Assembly (NCBI GenBank): GCA_038227745.1
Contig: JBBRPS010000136.1
Span: forward strand, 1-16,122
Reading direction: 5' to 3'
Source: DASPXY01 sp038227745
GTDB taxonomy: Bacteria; Planctomycetota; Planctomycetia; Gemmatales; Gemmataceae
DNA length: 16,122 nucleotides
The translations under genes and the position numbers were made by a program. This document shows, one piece after another, positions 6,977 through 15,800 of the stretch (the stretch's first letter is position 1; each line of letters begins with the position of its first letter). The notes under the pieces were generated by a model, which saw nothing but the letters and a program-made list of their open reading frames with translations, ran no database searches and was not told the DNA's origin.

Positions 6977-7795
6977 ATGAACAAAAAAAGGCGGATCGAG
7001 CGCGAGTTCGGCGTCCCCGTCGCCGGGGAGATCCTGGAGCCGGAGCACTGGACGCAGACCGCCCTGAAACGCCTGCCGCCCGAGGGGCCCCTGGACTGGG
7101 AAGTACACTTCGGGCGCAAGGCCCCGGTGGTCCTCGACCTGGGCTGCGGCAACGGCCGTTTCCTGATCGGCAGCGCCGTCTGGCGTCCCGACCACGACCA
7201 CCTCGGCGTGGACGCGCTGCCGGTGGTGATCCGCTACGCGACGCGGCGCGGCAACCAGCGCGGGCTGGGCAACCTGCGCTTCGCGGTCGCCGACGCCCGC
7301 ACCTTCCTGGAGCGTTACGTGGTCCCAGGTAGTGTGTGTGAGATCCACAGTTACCACCCCCAGCCCTACTACGACCCCGCCCAGGTCTACCGCCGCCTGG
7401 TCACACCCGCCTTTCTGGCGCTGGTTCATCGGGCGCTGGCGCCCGCCGGCCTGTTCTTCGTGCAGACGGACAACCCGGGTTACTGGCGCTACCTGCAGGA
7501 GGTCGTGCCGGTGTTCTTCGATTTCCACGAGCAGGTGCGGCCGTGGCCGGACGGGCCGAAGGGTCGGACGCGGCGCGAGATCATCGCGCTGCGGCGCGGC
7601 CTGCCGGTCTTCCGCGGCCGGGGGACGAGGCGGGACGGCCTGAGTGAGCCGGAGGCGCTGACACTGGCCGAAGCGCTGCCCCCGCCGGTCTTCGACGCCG
7701 ACGAACACCTGCGCGAATTGGATCAGCTGGAACGGGAGGCCCCGTCGGGAGATGGTTCCGGTCCCCGGCAGCGCAGGGGCCGTCGCGGCCGCTGA
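6977..7795 (+). CDS. TrmB-like SAM-dependent methyltransferase
   Basis: This 272-aa Rossmann-fold methyltransferase is closest in layout to TrmB, which makes m7G46 in tRNA. The SAM site is visible as VVLDLGCGNGRFLIG (residues 51-65), the acidic ribose-binding position as GVD (77-79), and NLRFAVADA (99-107) as motif III. The expected PDPWPK-RH motif is replaced by YHPQPYYDPAQVYRRL (126-141), but FVQTDNPGYW (161-170) matches the following TD...Y motif, and TRREIIALRRGLPVFRG matches the TrmB C-terminal T-x-x-E segment. It is therefore a divergent TrmB or a related enzyme with another substrate. The last ~20 residues are a basic, Gly/Arg-rich tail. ATG 6977 is preferred: the ATG at 6947 lies upstream of the TACAAT box. 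Transcription is convergent with the 97-aa gene; no terminator is seen in 7796-7873. Confidence 0.8.
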   Translation: MNKKRRIEREFGVPVAGEILEPEHWTQTALKRLPPEGPLDWEVHFGRKAPVVLDLGCGNGRFLIGSAVWRPDHDHLGVDALPVVIRYATRRGNQRGLGNLRFAVADARTFLERYVVPGSVCEIHSYHPQPYYDPAQVYRRLVTPAFLALVHRALAPAGLFFVQTDNPGYWRYLQEVVPVFFDFHEQVRPWPDGPKGRTRREIIALRRGLPVFRGRGTRRDGLSEPEALTLAEALPPPVFDADEHLRELDQLEREAPSGDGSGPRQRRGRRGR

Positions 7796-7873
7796 CGCCA
7801 GGGCGAACGAGGGGGGCTGCTGCTCGCCAACTTCATTCTACGGCGGCAGGGCAAGGGGCGGGGGGGAGTTGGC

Positions 7874-8167
7874 TTACGAGCCGCCCGCCAGCTCGCGCTC
7901 GAGGTCTTCGAGTCGGCGGAGCCGGTGGTCGAGCTGGCCGCGCTCGAGGTGGTAGATGCCGGGCGGTTCGAGGACCTCGCCGGGCGCCAGCTTGCAGGCG
8001 GCCTGCTTGGCGCGGCTGCGGCGGAACCACTCGGCGAGGCACTCCGGACAACTCAGGGCGTAGGTCTTCAACTCGCCGGTGACGCCATCGGTCCAGCGCG
8101 CCGCGATCTTGCAGCTCGCCAGGCGGCCGCAGCCTCGTGTGTAACAGTAGATCGCATAAGGGGGCAT
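7874..8167 (-). CDS. Cys-rich small protein, possible zinc ribbon
   Basis: This 97-aa protein has no function I can name. Cysteines at 8, 13, 19, 40, 43 and 58 include a C-P-E-C pair (40-43), and together with the C-x4-C-x5-C cluster they suggest a zinc-ribbon-like fold. The middle segment ARWTDGVTGELKTYALSC is well structured, and the C-terminal 30 residues form a charged helix. It resembles conserved planctomycete hypothetical proteins as I remember them. AGGAGG (8179-8184) is 11 nt from ATG 8167 and 5 nt from an in-frame GTG at 8173, so a 99-aa form is equally possible. The open frame continues far upstream but only as a shadow of the next gene. It is co-directional with the 8275-8778 gene, separated by a palindrome. 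Confidence 0.75.
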   Translation of the reverse strand: MPPYAIYCYTRGCGRLASCKIAARWTDGVTGELKTYALSCPECLAEWFRRSRAKQAACKLAPGEVLEPPGIYHLERGQLDHRLRRLEDLERELAGGS

Positions 8168-8178
8168 TGGCACGACGG

Positions 8179-8184
8179 CCTCCT
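8179..8184 (-). promoter_or_regulatory. Shine-Dalgarno site of the Cys-rich small gene
   Basis: The minus strand carries a perfect AGGAGG. Its 5-nt distance to GTG 8173 and 11-nt distance to ATG 8167 leave the exact start open by two codons. Confidence 0.65.
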
Positions 8185-8208
8185 GTGGAGAAACGGTTCC
8201 GGCGGCGA

Positions 8209-8255
8209 TAGCGGTTCGTGGCCGACTCGCTCCGCGAGTCGGCCACGAACCGCTA
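8209..8255. repeat. Palindromic repeat, GACTCGC-TCC-GCGAGTC family
   Basis: Perfect 22-bp arms (8209-8230 and 8234-8255) surround the 3-nt loop TCC. The core GACTCGCTCCGCGAGTC is the same as in the tandem array at 9453-9560 and the inverted copy at 9594-9620, so this family occurs at two separate sites in the window. It sits 20 nt past the stop of the minus-strand gene ending at 8275, and could cap or terminate its transcript. Confidence 0.88.
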
Positions 8256-8274
8256 CGCGCCGGTGCCAACCGCT

Positions 8275-8778
8275 CTAAACGAGGACCAGCGCGGCGCCGA
8301 GCAGCGCCATGCGCGCGAACGGGTTGCCGTCCACCGCCGGCGCGAACGCGAGCAGGACGCCGCGCTCGCCGGGCGCGAACGCCGCCAGCTCCAGGCCGGC
8401 CGGCGTGACGAACGCCGTCCCGGGGCCGCCCTCCTGACGGTGCAGCGCCGCCAGCCGCACGCCGTACGCATCGCGGACGGCCGACCGGTCGAACGAGCCG
8501 ACGTGGCGCTCGTCGGCGTCGTGGACCTCCCAGGGCCGGTCCTTCCAGAACGGGCCGCGCAGGGTACACAGCAGGGAGGCGTCCTCGGTCTCGTACACCT
8601 CGAGCACCGGGGCGGCGAGCCAGCGCAGCCAGCTCGCCGGGCGCCGGCGGGCGACGAAGCCGAGCGGCTCGCCGGTCGCCGCGTCGAGGACCTGGCGGCG
8701 TGGGCCGGCGCGGGGCGCCGCCGGCGCGGCCGTCGGTTCGGCCCACGGGCAGAGCAGCAAGCGTTGGCGTTCCAGCAT
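8275..8778 (-). CDS. LURP-one/tubby-like barrel protein (tentative)
   Basis: This 167-aa protein has no sure family assignment. Its pattern of short beta segments with repeated 'D-x-x-G-x-x-x-G' turns (VLDAATGEPLGFV near residue 30, VHDADERHVGSF near 84, VRDAYGVRLAALH near 100) recalls LURP-one/phospholipid-scramblase-like tubby folds, in which a beta barrel wraps a central hydrophobic helix. Here NPFARMALLGAALVLV at the C-terminus is hydrophobic and could be that helix or a membrane anchor. ATG 8778 is preceded by a weak AAGGCGG site. The long alternative frame through 7874-8746 is only a shadow of this gene. It is divergent from the miniprotein gene at 8975. No membrane segment other than the C-terminal one is seen. 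Confidence 0.65.
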   Translation of the reverse strand: MLERQRLLLCPWAEPTAAPAAPRAGPRRQVLDAATGEPLGFVARRRPASWLRWLAAPVLEVYETEDASLLCTLRGPFWKDRPWEVHDADERHVGSFDRSAVRDAYGVRLAALHRQEGGPGTAFVTPAGLELAAFAPGERGVLLAFAPAVDGNPFARMALLGAALVLV

Positions 8779-8897
8779 GCGACCGCCTTTCGTATCTCGC
8801 CGGGTGTCCCCCTCATGCTACCCCGGCGCGCGGACGCCCGCCACACGGCCCGCCCCGGCGCACCTCCTCGGGATGGAAAAACCTCACATTCGACCGT

Positions 8898-8926
8898 TTG
8901 CTTGCCGTGCGAGGGTGAGCTAAAGT
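8898..8926 (+). promoter_or_regulatory. Candidate promoter of the 50-aa membrane miniprotein
   Basis: TTGCTT (8898-8903), a 17-nt spacer and TAAAGT (8921-8926) form a fair sigma-70-type promoter in the divergent gap, predicting a transcript start near 8933. Confidence 0.35.
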
Positions 8927-8974
8927 TTCACAACGGAACAGCAAATGGGCTTCCCGTCCGAGAGAAACGACCTC

Positions 8975-9127
8975 ATGCACACGATCTGTTGCAGTCTCGC
9001 CGCGCTGACGGTGGCGGGCATCTACTACTCCTGGCGGGCCTACGTGGACCGGCTGACCTACCGCGAGCGCACCCTGCGCGAGCGGGTGACGTACCTGCTC
9101 TGGGTGGTGGCCAACCAGGTTCGCTGA
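8975..9127 (+). CDS. Small single-pass membrane protein
   Basis: This 50-aa protein has one N-terminal hydrophobic segment (about residues 4-20, ICCSLAALTVAGIYYSW) followed by a charged, arginine-rich helix with the repeated phrase RERTLRERVTYLLWVVANQ. I do not recognise a named family, but this layout (membrane anchor plus an RERxLRERVxYxLWV helix) looks like small conserved planctomycete proteins. An in-frame ATG at 8945 would give 60 aa. I prefer 8975 because it puts the hydrophobic stretch at the N-terminus and leaves about 42 nt of leader after the predicted transcript start; both starts have weak ribosome sites (GAGAG at 8960-8964; GGA at 8935-8937). Topology would leave the charged helix cytoplasmic. 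It immediately precedes the candidate RNA region. Confidence 0.6.
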   Translation: MHTICCSLAALTVAGIYYSWRAYVDRLTYRERTLRERVTYLLWVVANQVR

Positions 9128-9176
9128 GGCGGCGGCTCCCGTCGCGGCGGGGTGGTGAAAAAAACGCGGGGCGAGT

Positions 9177-9205
9177 TTGACGGGGCGGACTTCCTGAGCT
9201 AGGTT
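9177..9205 (+). promoter_or_regulatory. Candidate promoter of the structured RNA
   Basis: TTGACG (9177-9182), a 17-nt spacer and TAGGTT (9200-9205) make a plausible promoter with a start near 9212. The region also forms an inverted repeat: TTGACGG and GGACTTCCTG (9177-9183, 9187-9196) match CAGGAAGTCC and CCGTCAA (9254-9263, 9267-9273). If the RNA starts further upstream, these arms would be an RNA stem; otherwise they could be a control site. Confidence 0.35.
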
Positions 9206-9211
9206 TCGAGC

Positions 9212-9433
9212 GAAGACGCAATGGACGCGCGGGGAAGAGGCAACCCCACTCACCAGGAAGTCCCGACCGTCAACCTCCCCCGGTTCTCCCGGCGTGGTTT
9301 CTGAGTCATTCCGATTGTTGCCGTCGCGCCCCTCGGTAGCGCGGCGGATGAAGGCCCTGCCCAGGGGCGGCATCCTCCACCGAGACAGGGGTTCTCGTCC
9401 GTGCTTGCACGGGTGAGGCCCCTGTTTTCTTTT
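9212..9433 (+). ncRNA. Candidate structured non-coding RNA, about 220 nt
   Basis: No credible ORF lies in 9128-9824. Within it, 9212-9433 shows many local complementarities ending in a good intrinsic terminator. Visible helices are GTCGCGC/GCGCGGC (9323-9329 with 9339-9345, one G-U), which competes with CTCGGT/ACCGAG (9332-9337 with 9379-9384); GGATG/CATCC (9346-9350 with 9371-9375); GCCC/GGGC (9354-9357 with 9365-9368); and a long-range GGCAAC/GTTGCC (9239-9244 with 9317-9322). I looked for landmarks of RNase P RNA, tmRNA and SRP RNA and did not find them; a 6S-like role cannot be excluded. The strand is set by the terminator's T-tract. The 5' end is inferred from the promoter only. Confidence 0.4.
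9386..9433 (+). terminator. Intrinsic terminator with T-tract
   Basis: CAGGGG (9386-9391) pairs with CCCCTG (9419-9424). The stem continues inward through TCTC/GAGG and CCGTG/CACGG around a CTTG loop, and TTTTCTTTT (9425-9433) follows directly. It is the only textbook rho-independent terminator in the window, and it lies about 260 nt after the nearest ORF. Confidence 0.8.
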
Positions 9434-9452
9434 CCCCCTCCAACAATTCACC

Positions 9453-9560
9453 TATCGTAGGCGACTCGCTCCGCGAGTCGCTCCGAATTATCGTGGGCGA
9501 CTCGCTCCGCGAGTCGCTCCGAATTATCGTGGGCGACTCGCTCCGCGAGTCGCTCCGAAT
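9453..9560. repeat. Three tandem 36-bp palindromic units
   Basis: Units at 9453-9488, 9489-9524 and 9525-9560 abut with no spacer and are identical except for one base in the first (A at 9459 instead of G). Each contains GCGACTCGC-TCC-GCGAGTCGC, a hairpin with 9-bp arms. They share their core with the palindrome at 8209-8255. The array begins 20 nt after the terminator T-tract. Confidence 0.92.
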
Positions 9561-9593
9561 GTGGACGGAGCGCTCACCTCTGGGGCAGGCGCC

Positions 9594-9620
9594 GCGACTC
9601 GCGGAGCGAGTCGCCCACGA
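9594..9620. repeat. Inverted copy of the 36-bp unit core
   Basis: These 27 bases are the exact reverse complement of 9527-9553 in the third tandem unit. The two could form a long stem with a 40-nt loop. A small separate dyad, CCGCGGT/ACCGCGG, follows at 9636-9642 and 9650-9656. The rest of 9561-9674 holds nothing else I can support. Confidence 0.85.
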
Positions 9621-9674
9621 ACCCGGAACAGCTGCCCGCGGTCAGCAGAACCGCGGCCGAACTCCATGATTGCC

Positions 9675-9704
9675 TTGCCACCCCTGCCGACGGCGGATTA
9701 CAAT
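9675..9704 (+). promoter_or_regulatory. Likely promoter of the 2061-aa protein gene
   Basis: TTGCCA (9675-9680), an 18-nt spacer and TACAAT (9699-9704) form the best sigma-70-type promoter in the window. The expected start near 9711 gives a leader of about 114 nt before ATG 9825. Confidence 0.55.
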
Positions 9705-9810
9705 CGATGGTTGACCGTCCCGGCAAGGATGGAAGGGGGGCGGCGGCCGCGGGCTACCTGGTCTGCCGTGCCGTACCGCCAGGTTCGGCTGCCGCCGGGG
9801 CGATCACACT

Positions 9811-9817
9811 AGGGGGG
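9811..9817 (+). promoter_or_regulatory. Shine-Dalgarno site of the 2061-aa protein gene
   Basis: AGGGGGG sits 7 nt before ATG 9825 and supports that start over the overlapping frame beginning at 9707. Confidence 0.6.
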
Positions 9818-9824
9818 ACCTTCG

Positions 9825-12800
9825 ATGAACAAGCCTTTCGGCCTGCCCGCCACGCTGCGCACCAAGCTCGCCGCCCTCGGGCGGCGCATCCGCCTGCTGC
9901 GGGCGCTCCGCGGCGCCAGCCTGCTGCTGCTCACCCTCGTCGTCCTCCTGGGCGGCATCTTCCTCGCCGACCTCCTCCTCGACCTCCCATCTGAAGTGCT
10001 GCGCGGCGCCGCTGTCGCCGTGGGGGTCGCGGCGCTGCTCGTCGTGATCGTCGGCCTCGTCGTCCCCCTGTGCCGGCGCTTCGACACCGAGGGCCTCGCC
10101 GCCCTGATCGAGGAGCGCTACCCCGAACTGGGCGAGCGCCTCACCACGACCGTCGAGCTGGCCGGCAAGGGCGACAGCTGGCACGGCTCGCACGCCCTGA
10201 TCGAATTGCTGATCGACGAGACCGAGCGCCGCGCCCATCCGCTCGACTTCACCCGCGCCTTCCCCGCACGCGCGACCGGCTGGCTGACGCTGGCCGCCCT
10301 GCTCGCGGTCCTCGGCGCCGGGCTGCCCGCACTGGTGTGGGGCGACAGGTACGCGGAATTCGGCCAGCGGCTGCTCTCGGCGTGGTCCCCCGCTGAGCCC
10401 GAGCCGGCCGCTCGCTACGCCCTGCAGGTCAACCCGGGCAACACCCACGCCGCCAGGGGACGCCCCCTGTCCCTGCTCGTGCTGGCCCATGCCGAGGGGG
10501 TCCGGATGAAGCCGGCCGCCTCGGCCACGCTGGTCTACACCGACGCCGAGGCGCGCCCCGTCCGCGTCCGTATGCCGGCCGACCCCGCCGCCCTGCCCGC
10601 CCTGGCCGCCGGCACCGTCGCCTTCGCCGCTGCGCCGGGTGCGCTGCCGTTATCGGCCCCCGCGCCGCTCCTGGCCGGCGTCGGCCCGCGCAGCCGCGTG
10701 TTCGCCTACCACTTCGACAAGCTCACCGGCGATCTGCCCTTCCACGTCGAGGTCGGCGATGCGCGCAGCGACTCCTACCGCGTGACGGCGGTCGATCCCG
10801 TGGAGCTGGCACCCGACAGCCCGACCGCGACGGTCGCCGCCCCCGCCTACGCCAACCCGACCGTCCACCCCGAGCAGAAAGTCGCCGCCCTGAGCGAGCT
10901 GTTCGCCCACGAGTACGGCCGGGTGACGTTTGACTTCCGCTTCACGCGCCCCGCCGTCGTCGCCCGGCTCGAAGTGGCCCGCAAGGGCGAGACCGGCCGG
11001 GCCGCACAGGCCTGGGCGCTGCCGCTGCCCCTGGAGGGCGACCGTCAACAGGCGCTCTTCCAGGTGCCGTCCCTGCGCCAGGGCAACTATGACCTGAGGC
11101 TCATCCTCGAGGCGGAGCACGGCATTCGCACGGCCTACGACCTGCGGCCGCTGACCGTCCGCGCCGACGAGGCGCCGGCGTTCACGCGCAAGCCCGAGGT
11201 GCCCGGCTTCCAGCCGACCGAGGCCCGGCCCGACTGGAACGTCGCCGCCGACCCGACCGGCGGTCGCTTCAACCCGGTGCGCGGCGGCGTCGGCGGGAGC
11301 AACGCCCGCGAGGTCGCGCCCGGCGACACCGTCAAGCTCAAGGTCACCGCCGAGGACGACCTCGGCATGGACAAGGTGGAGCTGGAATATCGCGTCAACG
11401 GCGGACCATCGCGGTTCGAGACGATCGCCGACGGCGCCGGCCAACTCAAGGCCGAGCCGCCGCAGGGCGAGTACGGGTTCAGGCTGGCCGGCAAGGTGAA
11501 GGAGGGCGATGTCGTCCTTTACCGCGTCAAGGCCGCCGACAACCGCCGCGTGGCGAAGGCGAGCTTCCGCGACGCCGACGGCCGGGCCGCCCCCGGCGGC
11601 AAGCTGGAGCCGCACGTCATCTACTTCCCCGAGCGGCTCAACGGCAAGGACCGCTGGTTCGCCCTGCGCGTCAACAGCAAGGCCGAGCCGCTCGCGAAGC
11701 AGGAAATCGAGGCGGAGCGCGACCGCGTCCGCCAGAAGCTCGACGCCATCCAGAAGAAGCTCGGCGCCGAGCGCGGGCAGCTCACCAAAGTGCGGAACGA
11801 GACGCGCAACCGGCCGCAGCTGAGCCCCGAGCAGAAGTCCGGCGTGCAGGCCCTGCGCCGCGACAACCGCGCCGTCCGCACCGACCTGCGCCAGCTCGCC
11901 GACGAGACCGCCCAGTCGCCCGCACTGCAGCAGATCACCGATGTGGCGCAGCAGGTCGCCGACCAGGAGATGACCCGCAGCGATGAGGCACTGAACCAGG
12001 CGCAAAATAAGAAGACCGACGCCCCGCGCCGCGAGCAGCAGTTCCAGAAGGCCGACGAGGAGCTGGCCCGCGCCCAGAAACAGCTCGACCTCCTCAAGCA
12101 GCAGAACGAGAAGCTGGCCCGCGACCGCCTCGACCAGTTGAAGCTGGAACAGCTGGCGCAGCGGCAGCAGGAACTGGGCAAGCGCGCTGCCGACGTGGCC
12201 GCGAAGAACCCCATGCAGGACCCGGAGGCGAAGAAGGACCTCGACGCCCTGCGGGCCGAGCAGACGCAGGTCGCCGAGGAGCTGAAGCGGTTGACCGAGC
12301 AGAGCGACCTGTTCAAAACGGCCCTCGACGCGGCCGCCGCCGAGCAGGCCAAGCAGCTCGCCGACCAGGCGAAGGAGCTGGCCGAGGCGCAGCGCGACCT
12401 CAACGAGGCGGCGAAGGACGGCCTGCAGAAAGAGCTGCAGGGGAAGTTCGCCGAGCTGGCCCGCAAGCAGCAGGAGCTGGCCCAGAAGGCGACCGAGCTG
12501 GCGCGCGAGACCGCCCAGCCCGCGAAGGCCGCCAACAAGCAGCCGCTGCGGCCCGACGCCGCCCAAAAGGCCGCCGACGCCCTCAAGCAGGGCGACCCCA
12601 CCGAGGCCGTGCAGAAGCAGGACCAGTCGGCGAAGGAACTGGATCGCCTGGCCCTCGACCTCGACAAGGCGATGGACCTGGCCCGCGACCCGCGCGAGGC
12701 GGCTCGCCAGCTCGCCAACCTGCAGGAGGCGCTGAAGAAGCGCGTGCAGGAGGAGATGAACAGGAAGGGCGAGAAGACGCCGGTCGGCGAGCGCGTCAAG

Positions 12801-15800
12801 AAGTTTCGCCCCGAGCAGGAGGCCCTGCTGCGGGCCGTGAAGGCCCTGGAGGTACACGAGGCGCAGAAGCCCGCGAAGGACGCCCAGAAGCAGGCGACCG
12901 AGCGCATGGCCAACGCGACCAAGGCGCTCGAGCAGCAGAACCCGCACTGGGCAAAGGACCAGATGGAGCAGGCCCGTCAGGCGCTGCTGCGGTTGGCCCA
13001 GACGCTGCCGAGCGAGGAGCAGCGCCGCCAGCAGGCGCTGAACCAGGTCGCCGACCTGCGCCGCCACCAGGAGGACCTCGCCCGCCAGGCCGAACAGACC
13101 TTGAAGAACGCGGAGCAGCAGAAGCCCGCGGCCCCGAAGGCCCAGGTGGGCAAGATGCTGGCCGCCGCCGCCCAGCGCCAGGCGCAGCTCGCCGAGCGGC
13201 TGGGCAAGCTCGACATCCCCGGCCAGAAGCCTCGCCAGGACCGGACCGAGAAGGCGCTCAACAAGGCGCTGAACGACCTGCTCGAACCGCAGGTCCAGGA
13301 CGTGCCCGCCTCGCAGCAGGAGGCGAAGCGTGAGCTGGAGCGGTTGGAGCAGGCGCTGCGCGGCCAGCAGCCCGCCGACGAAAAGGCGCGTGAGCTGGCC
13401 CGCAAGCAGAAGGAGCTGAACCAGGAGGCGGCGAAGCTGGCCGCCGCGCCGGAGAAGGCCACGCCCGCCGAGATGAAGGCGCTGCAGGAGAAACAGCAGC
13501 AGATCGCCAAGGAGACGCAGGCCCTGCCGGCGCAGGACGCCCCGCTGCAGGCCGCCGAGGCCGCCAAGGCGACCAAACAGGCCGCCGAGGCCGCCAAGGC
13601 GCAGCCGGCCGCGCCGGCCGCCCAGCAGAAGATGGCGGACGCCGCGAAGGCGCTCGACAAGCTCGCCGACCAGCTCGCGGGCAAGGAGAACAATGCCGCC
13701 CGCGCCGAGCGCCTGGCCGAGGCGCAGGCGAAGCTCGCGGCCGACGCCGAGAAGCAGCCCGCGAAGGCGAACGCGGCCGAGGCGCAGCAACAGCAAAAGC
13801 AGATCGCCGACGAGGCCAAACAGGTCCGCGGCGATCAGGAGGCCGCGGCCGAGAAGAAGCAGGCCGCCGAGGCGCTGGCGAAGGCGCAGCAGCCCGGCCA
13901 GGCGCCCGCGCAGCAGGCGAAGGCCCAGCACGCCGCGGCGGACGCTCTGCGCGACCTGGCCGACAAGCTCGCCGGCCGCAACGACGCCGCCGCCAAGGCC
14001 GCCGAGCTGGCCCGCCAGCAGCGCGACCTGGCGAAGGAGGTCGCCGGCGAGAAGAAGGACCCGACGGTACGCCGGCCGGAGCAGAACAAGGACGACCTCG
14101 CCGAGCTGGCCCGCAAGGCCGCCCAGAAGCAGGCGGACCTCGCCCGGCAGACCGAGCGCCTGAACGCGAAGGGGGCAGAGCAGGCGCAGAAGCAGGCCGC
14201 CGAGCAGATGGCGGCCGCCCAGAAGGCGCTCGACCAGGCCAAGGACCCCGCCCAGGCGAAGGAGGCCCTCACCCGCGCCGCCCAGGCCGCGGATGACCTC
14301 GCGAAGGAGCTGGCGCGGCAGCAGGCGGCGAAGCCCGCGCCGCCGAAGGCCGGCGAGCACACCGCGGCGAAGCCCGGCCAGCAGGCGCCGAAGCAGACGG
14401 CGCAGCAGCTCGCCCAGCAGCAGAAGCAGCTCGCCCAGGCGACGCAGCGGGCGCAGCAGCAGGCACAGGGCAAGCCTGCCCCCCAGCAGCAGGACGCCCT
14501 CAAGCAGGCGCTGGAGAACGTCGCGAAGCAGCAGGCGCAGCTCAACCAGCAGGCGGCGCAGCTGGAGGCGAACAAGGCGCAGACCGGCCTGGAGAAGGCC
14601 CGCCAGGCGATGAACCAGGCCCAGGAGGCCCTGCAGAAGAACGACGCGCCCACGGCCCGCCGCAAGCAGCAGGAGGCGGCCGACGCCCTCGCCAAGCTGG
14701 CCCGTCAGCTGCCCGACAAGGCCCCGGCGCAGGCCGCGCCGAAGGAGCCGGGCGCGCCGCCGCAGGGGCTGCCGACGAAGCAGCAGGCCGAGCAGGCCCG
14801 CCAGCTCGCGAAGGAGCAGAAGGACCTGCGCGACGCCGTGCAAAAGATGGCCGCCGAGGCGGCCGCCCTGCGCAAGACCCAGCCCGAGGAGCAGAACCCG
14901 CTCGGCGAGCTGGCCCGCAAGCAGAAGGACATCGCCCAGGAGACGGCGAAGCTCGCGAAGGACGTCGCCAAGGAGCAGGGCCAGCAGGCGCCCGTCGCGA
15001 AGCAGGCGCAGGACGCCGCCCAGCAGGCGCAGAAGGCCGCCCAGCAGGCGCAGGTCGGAGCGGCGCCACAGGCGCAGAAGACCGGCGAACAGCTCGCGCA
15101 GAACCTGCGCAAGCTGGCCCAGGACCTCAACAACACGCCGCGCGGCGACGCCGACCCCAAGGCGCCCGAGCCGGCGCAGCGCGCCGCCCAGCTCGCGCAG
15201 AAGCAGGAGGAGTTGAACCGCCAGATGAAGCCGCAGGCGGCCGACCTGGCGGCGCAGAAGGCACAGCAGGACGCGCGGCAGGGCGAGCTGGCGAAGCAGA
15301 CCGGCGAGCTGGCCAAGGAGCTGGGCAAGCTCGGTCAGGAGGCGGGCACGCCGCAGGCCAAGGTCGCCGCCAACCAGGCGACCAACGCGGCGAAGCAGGC
15401 GCAGCAGGCGATGCAGCAGGCCCAGGCCCAGGCCAAGCAGGGCAACGAGGGCAAGGCCGGTCAGGAGGGCCAGAAGGCCGCCCAGCTGCTGGCCCAGGCC
15501 GCCCAGCAGGCCGCGCAGGCCGCCCAGCAGATGGCGAAGGCGCCCGGCCAGCCGGGTCAGAAGCCCGGCCAGCAGGCGGACAACCAGGCCGGCAAGGAGA
15601 CGGGGCAGGCGCTACAGCAGGGCAAGGAGCAGATCGGCCAGGCCCAGGCCAAGCTCGGTCAGGGCCAGCCGAAGGACGCTCAGGGCGCGATGGCGAAGGC
15701 GGCCGACGCGCTGCAGCAGGCGGCGGCGAAGGCCGGCCAGCAGCTGACGAAGCCGCAGCAGTCGGGTCAGCCGACCCCGTTCGCCAAGGAGCCGGGGCCG

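Noticed and set aside
8813..9451. A 212-aa minus-strand frame across the miniprotein and candidate RNA.
   Set aside because: It has no recognisable domain, runs antisense to a better-coded ORF and through the terminator hairpin, and lacks a ribosome site.
9453..9560. Three 36-bp repeats resembling a CRISPR array by unit length.
   Set aside because: The units abut directly with no spacers between them and no cas genes are near; they are tandem palindromes.
9707..9994. A 95-aa plus-strand frame with its ATG just after the TACAAT box, as a possible leaderless gene.
   Set aside because: Transcription from that box would start near 9711, after this ATG, and the frame overlaps the start of the giant gene with Pro/Arg-rich shadow composition.
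10650..14843. A 1397-aa open frame on the minus strand, antisense to the giant gene, rich in Leu, Arg and Gly.
   Set aside because: Its openness follows from the sense codons GCC, CAG, AAG, GAG and CTG, whose complements are never stops in that frame. Composition is monotonous, with no domain or ribosome site, while the sense frame has a promoter, ribosome site and recognisable domains.
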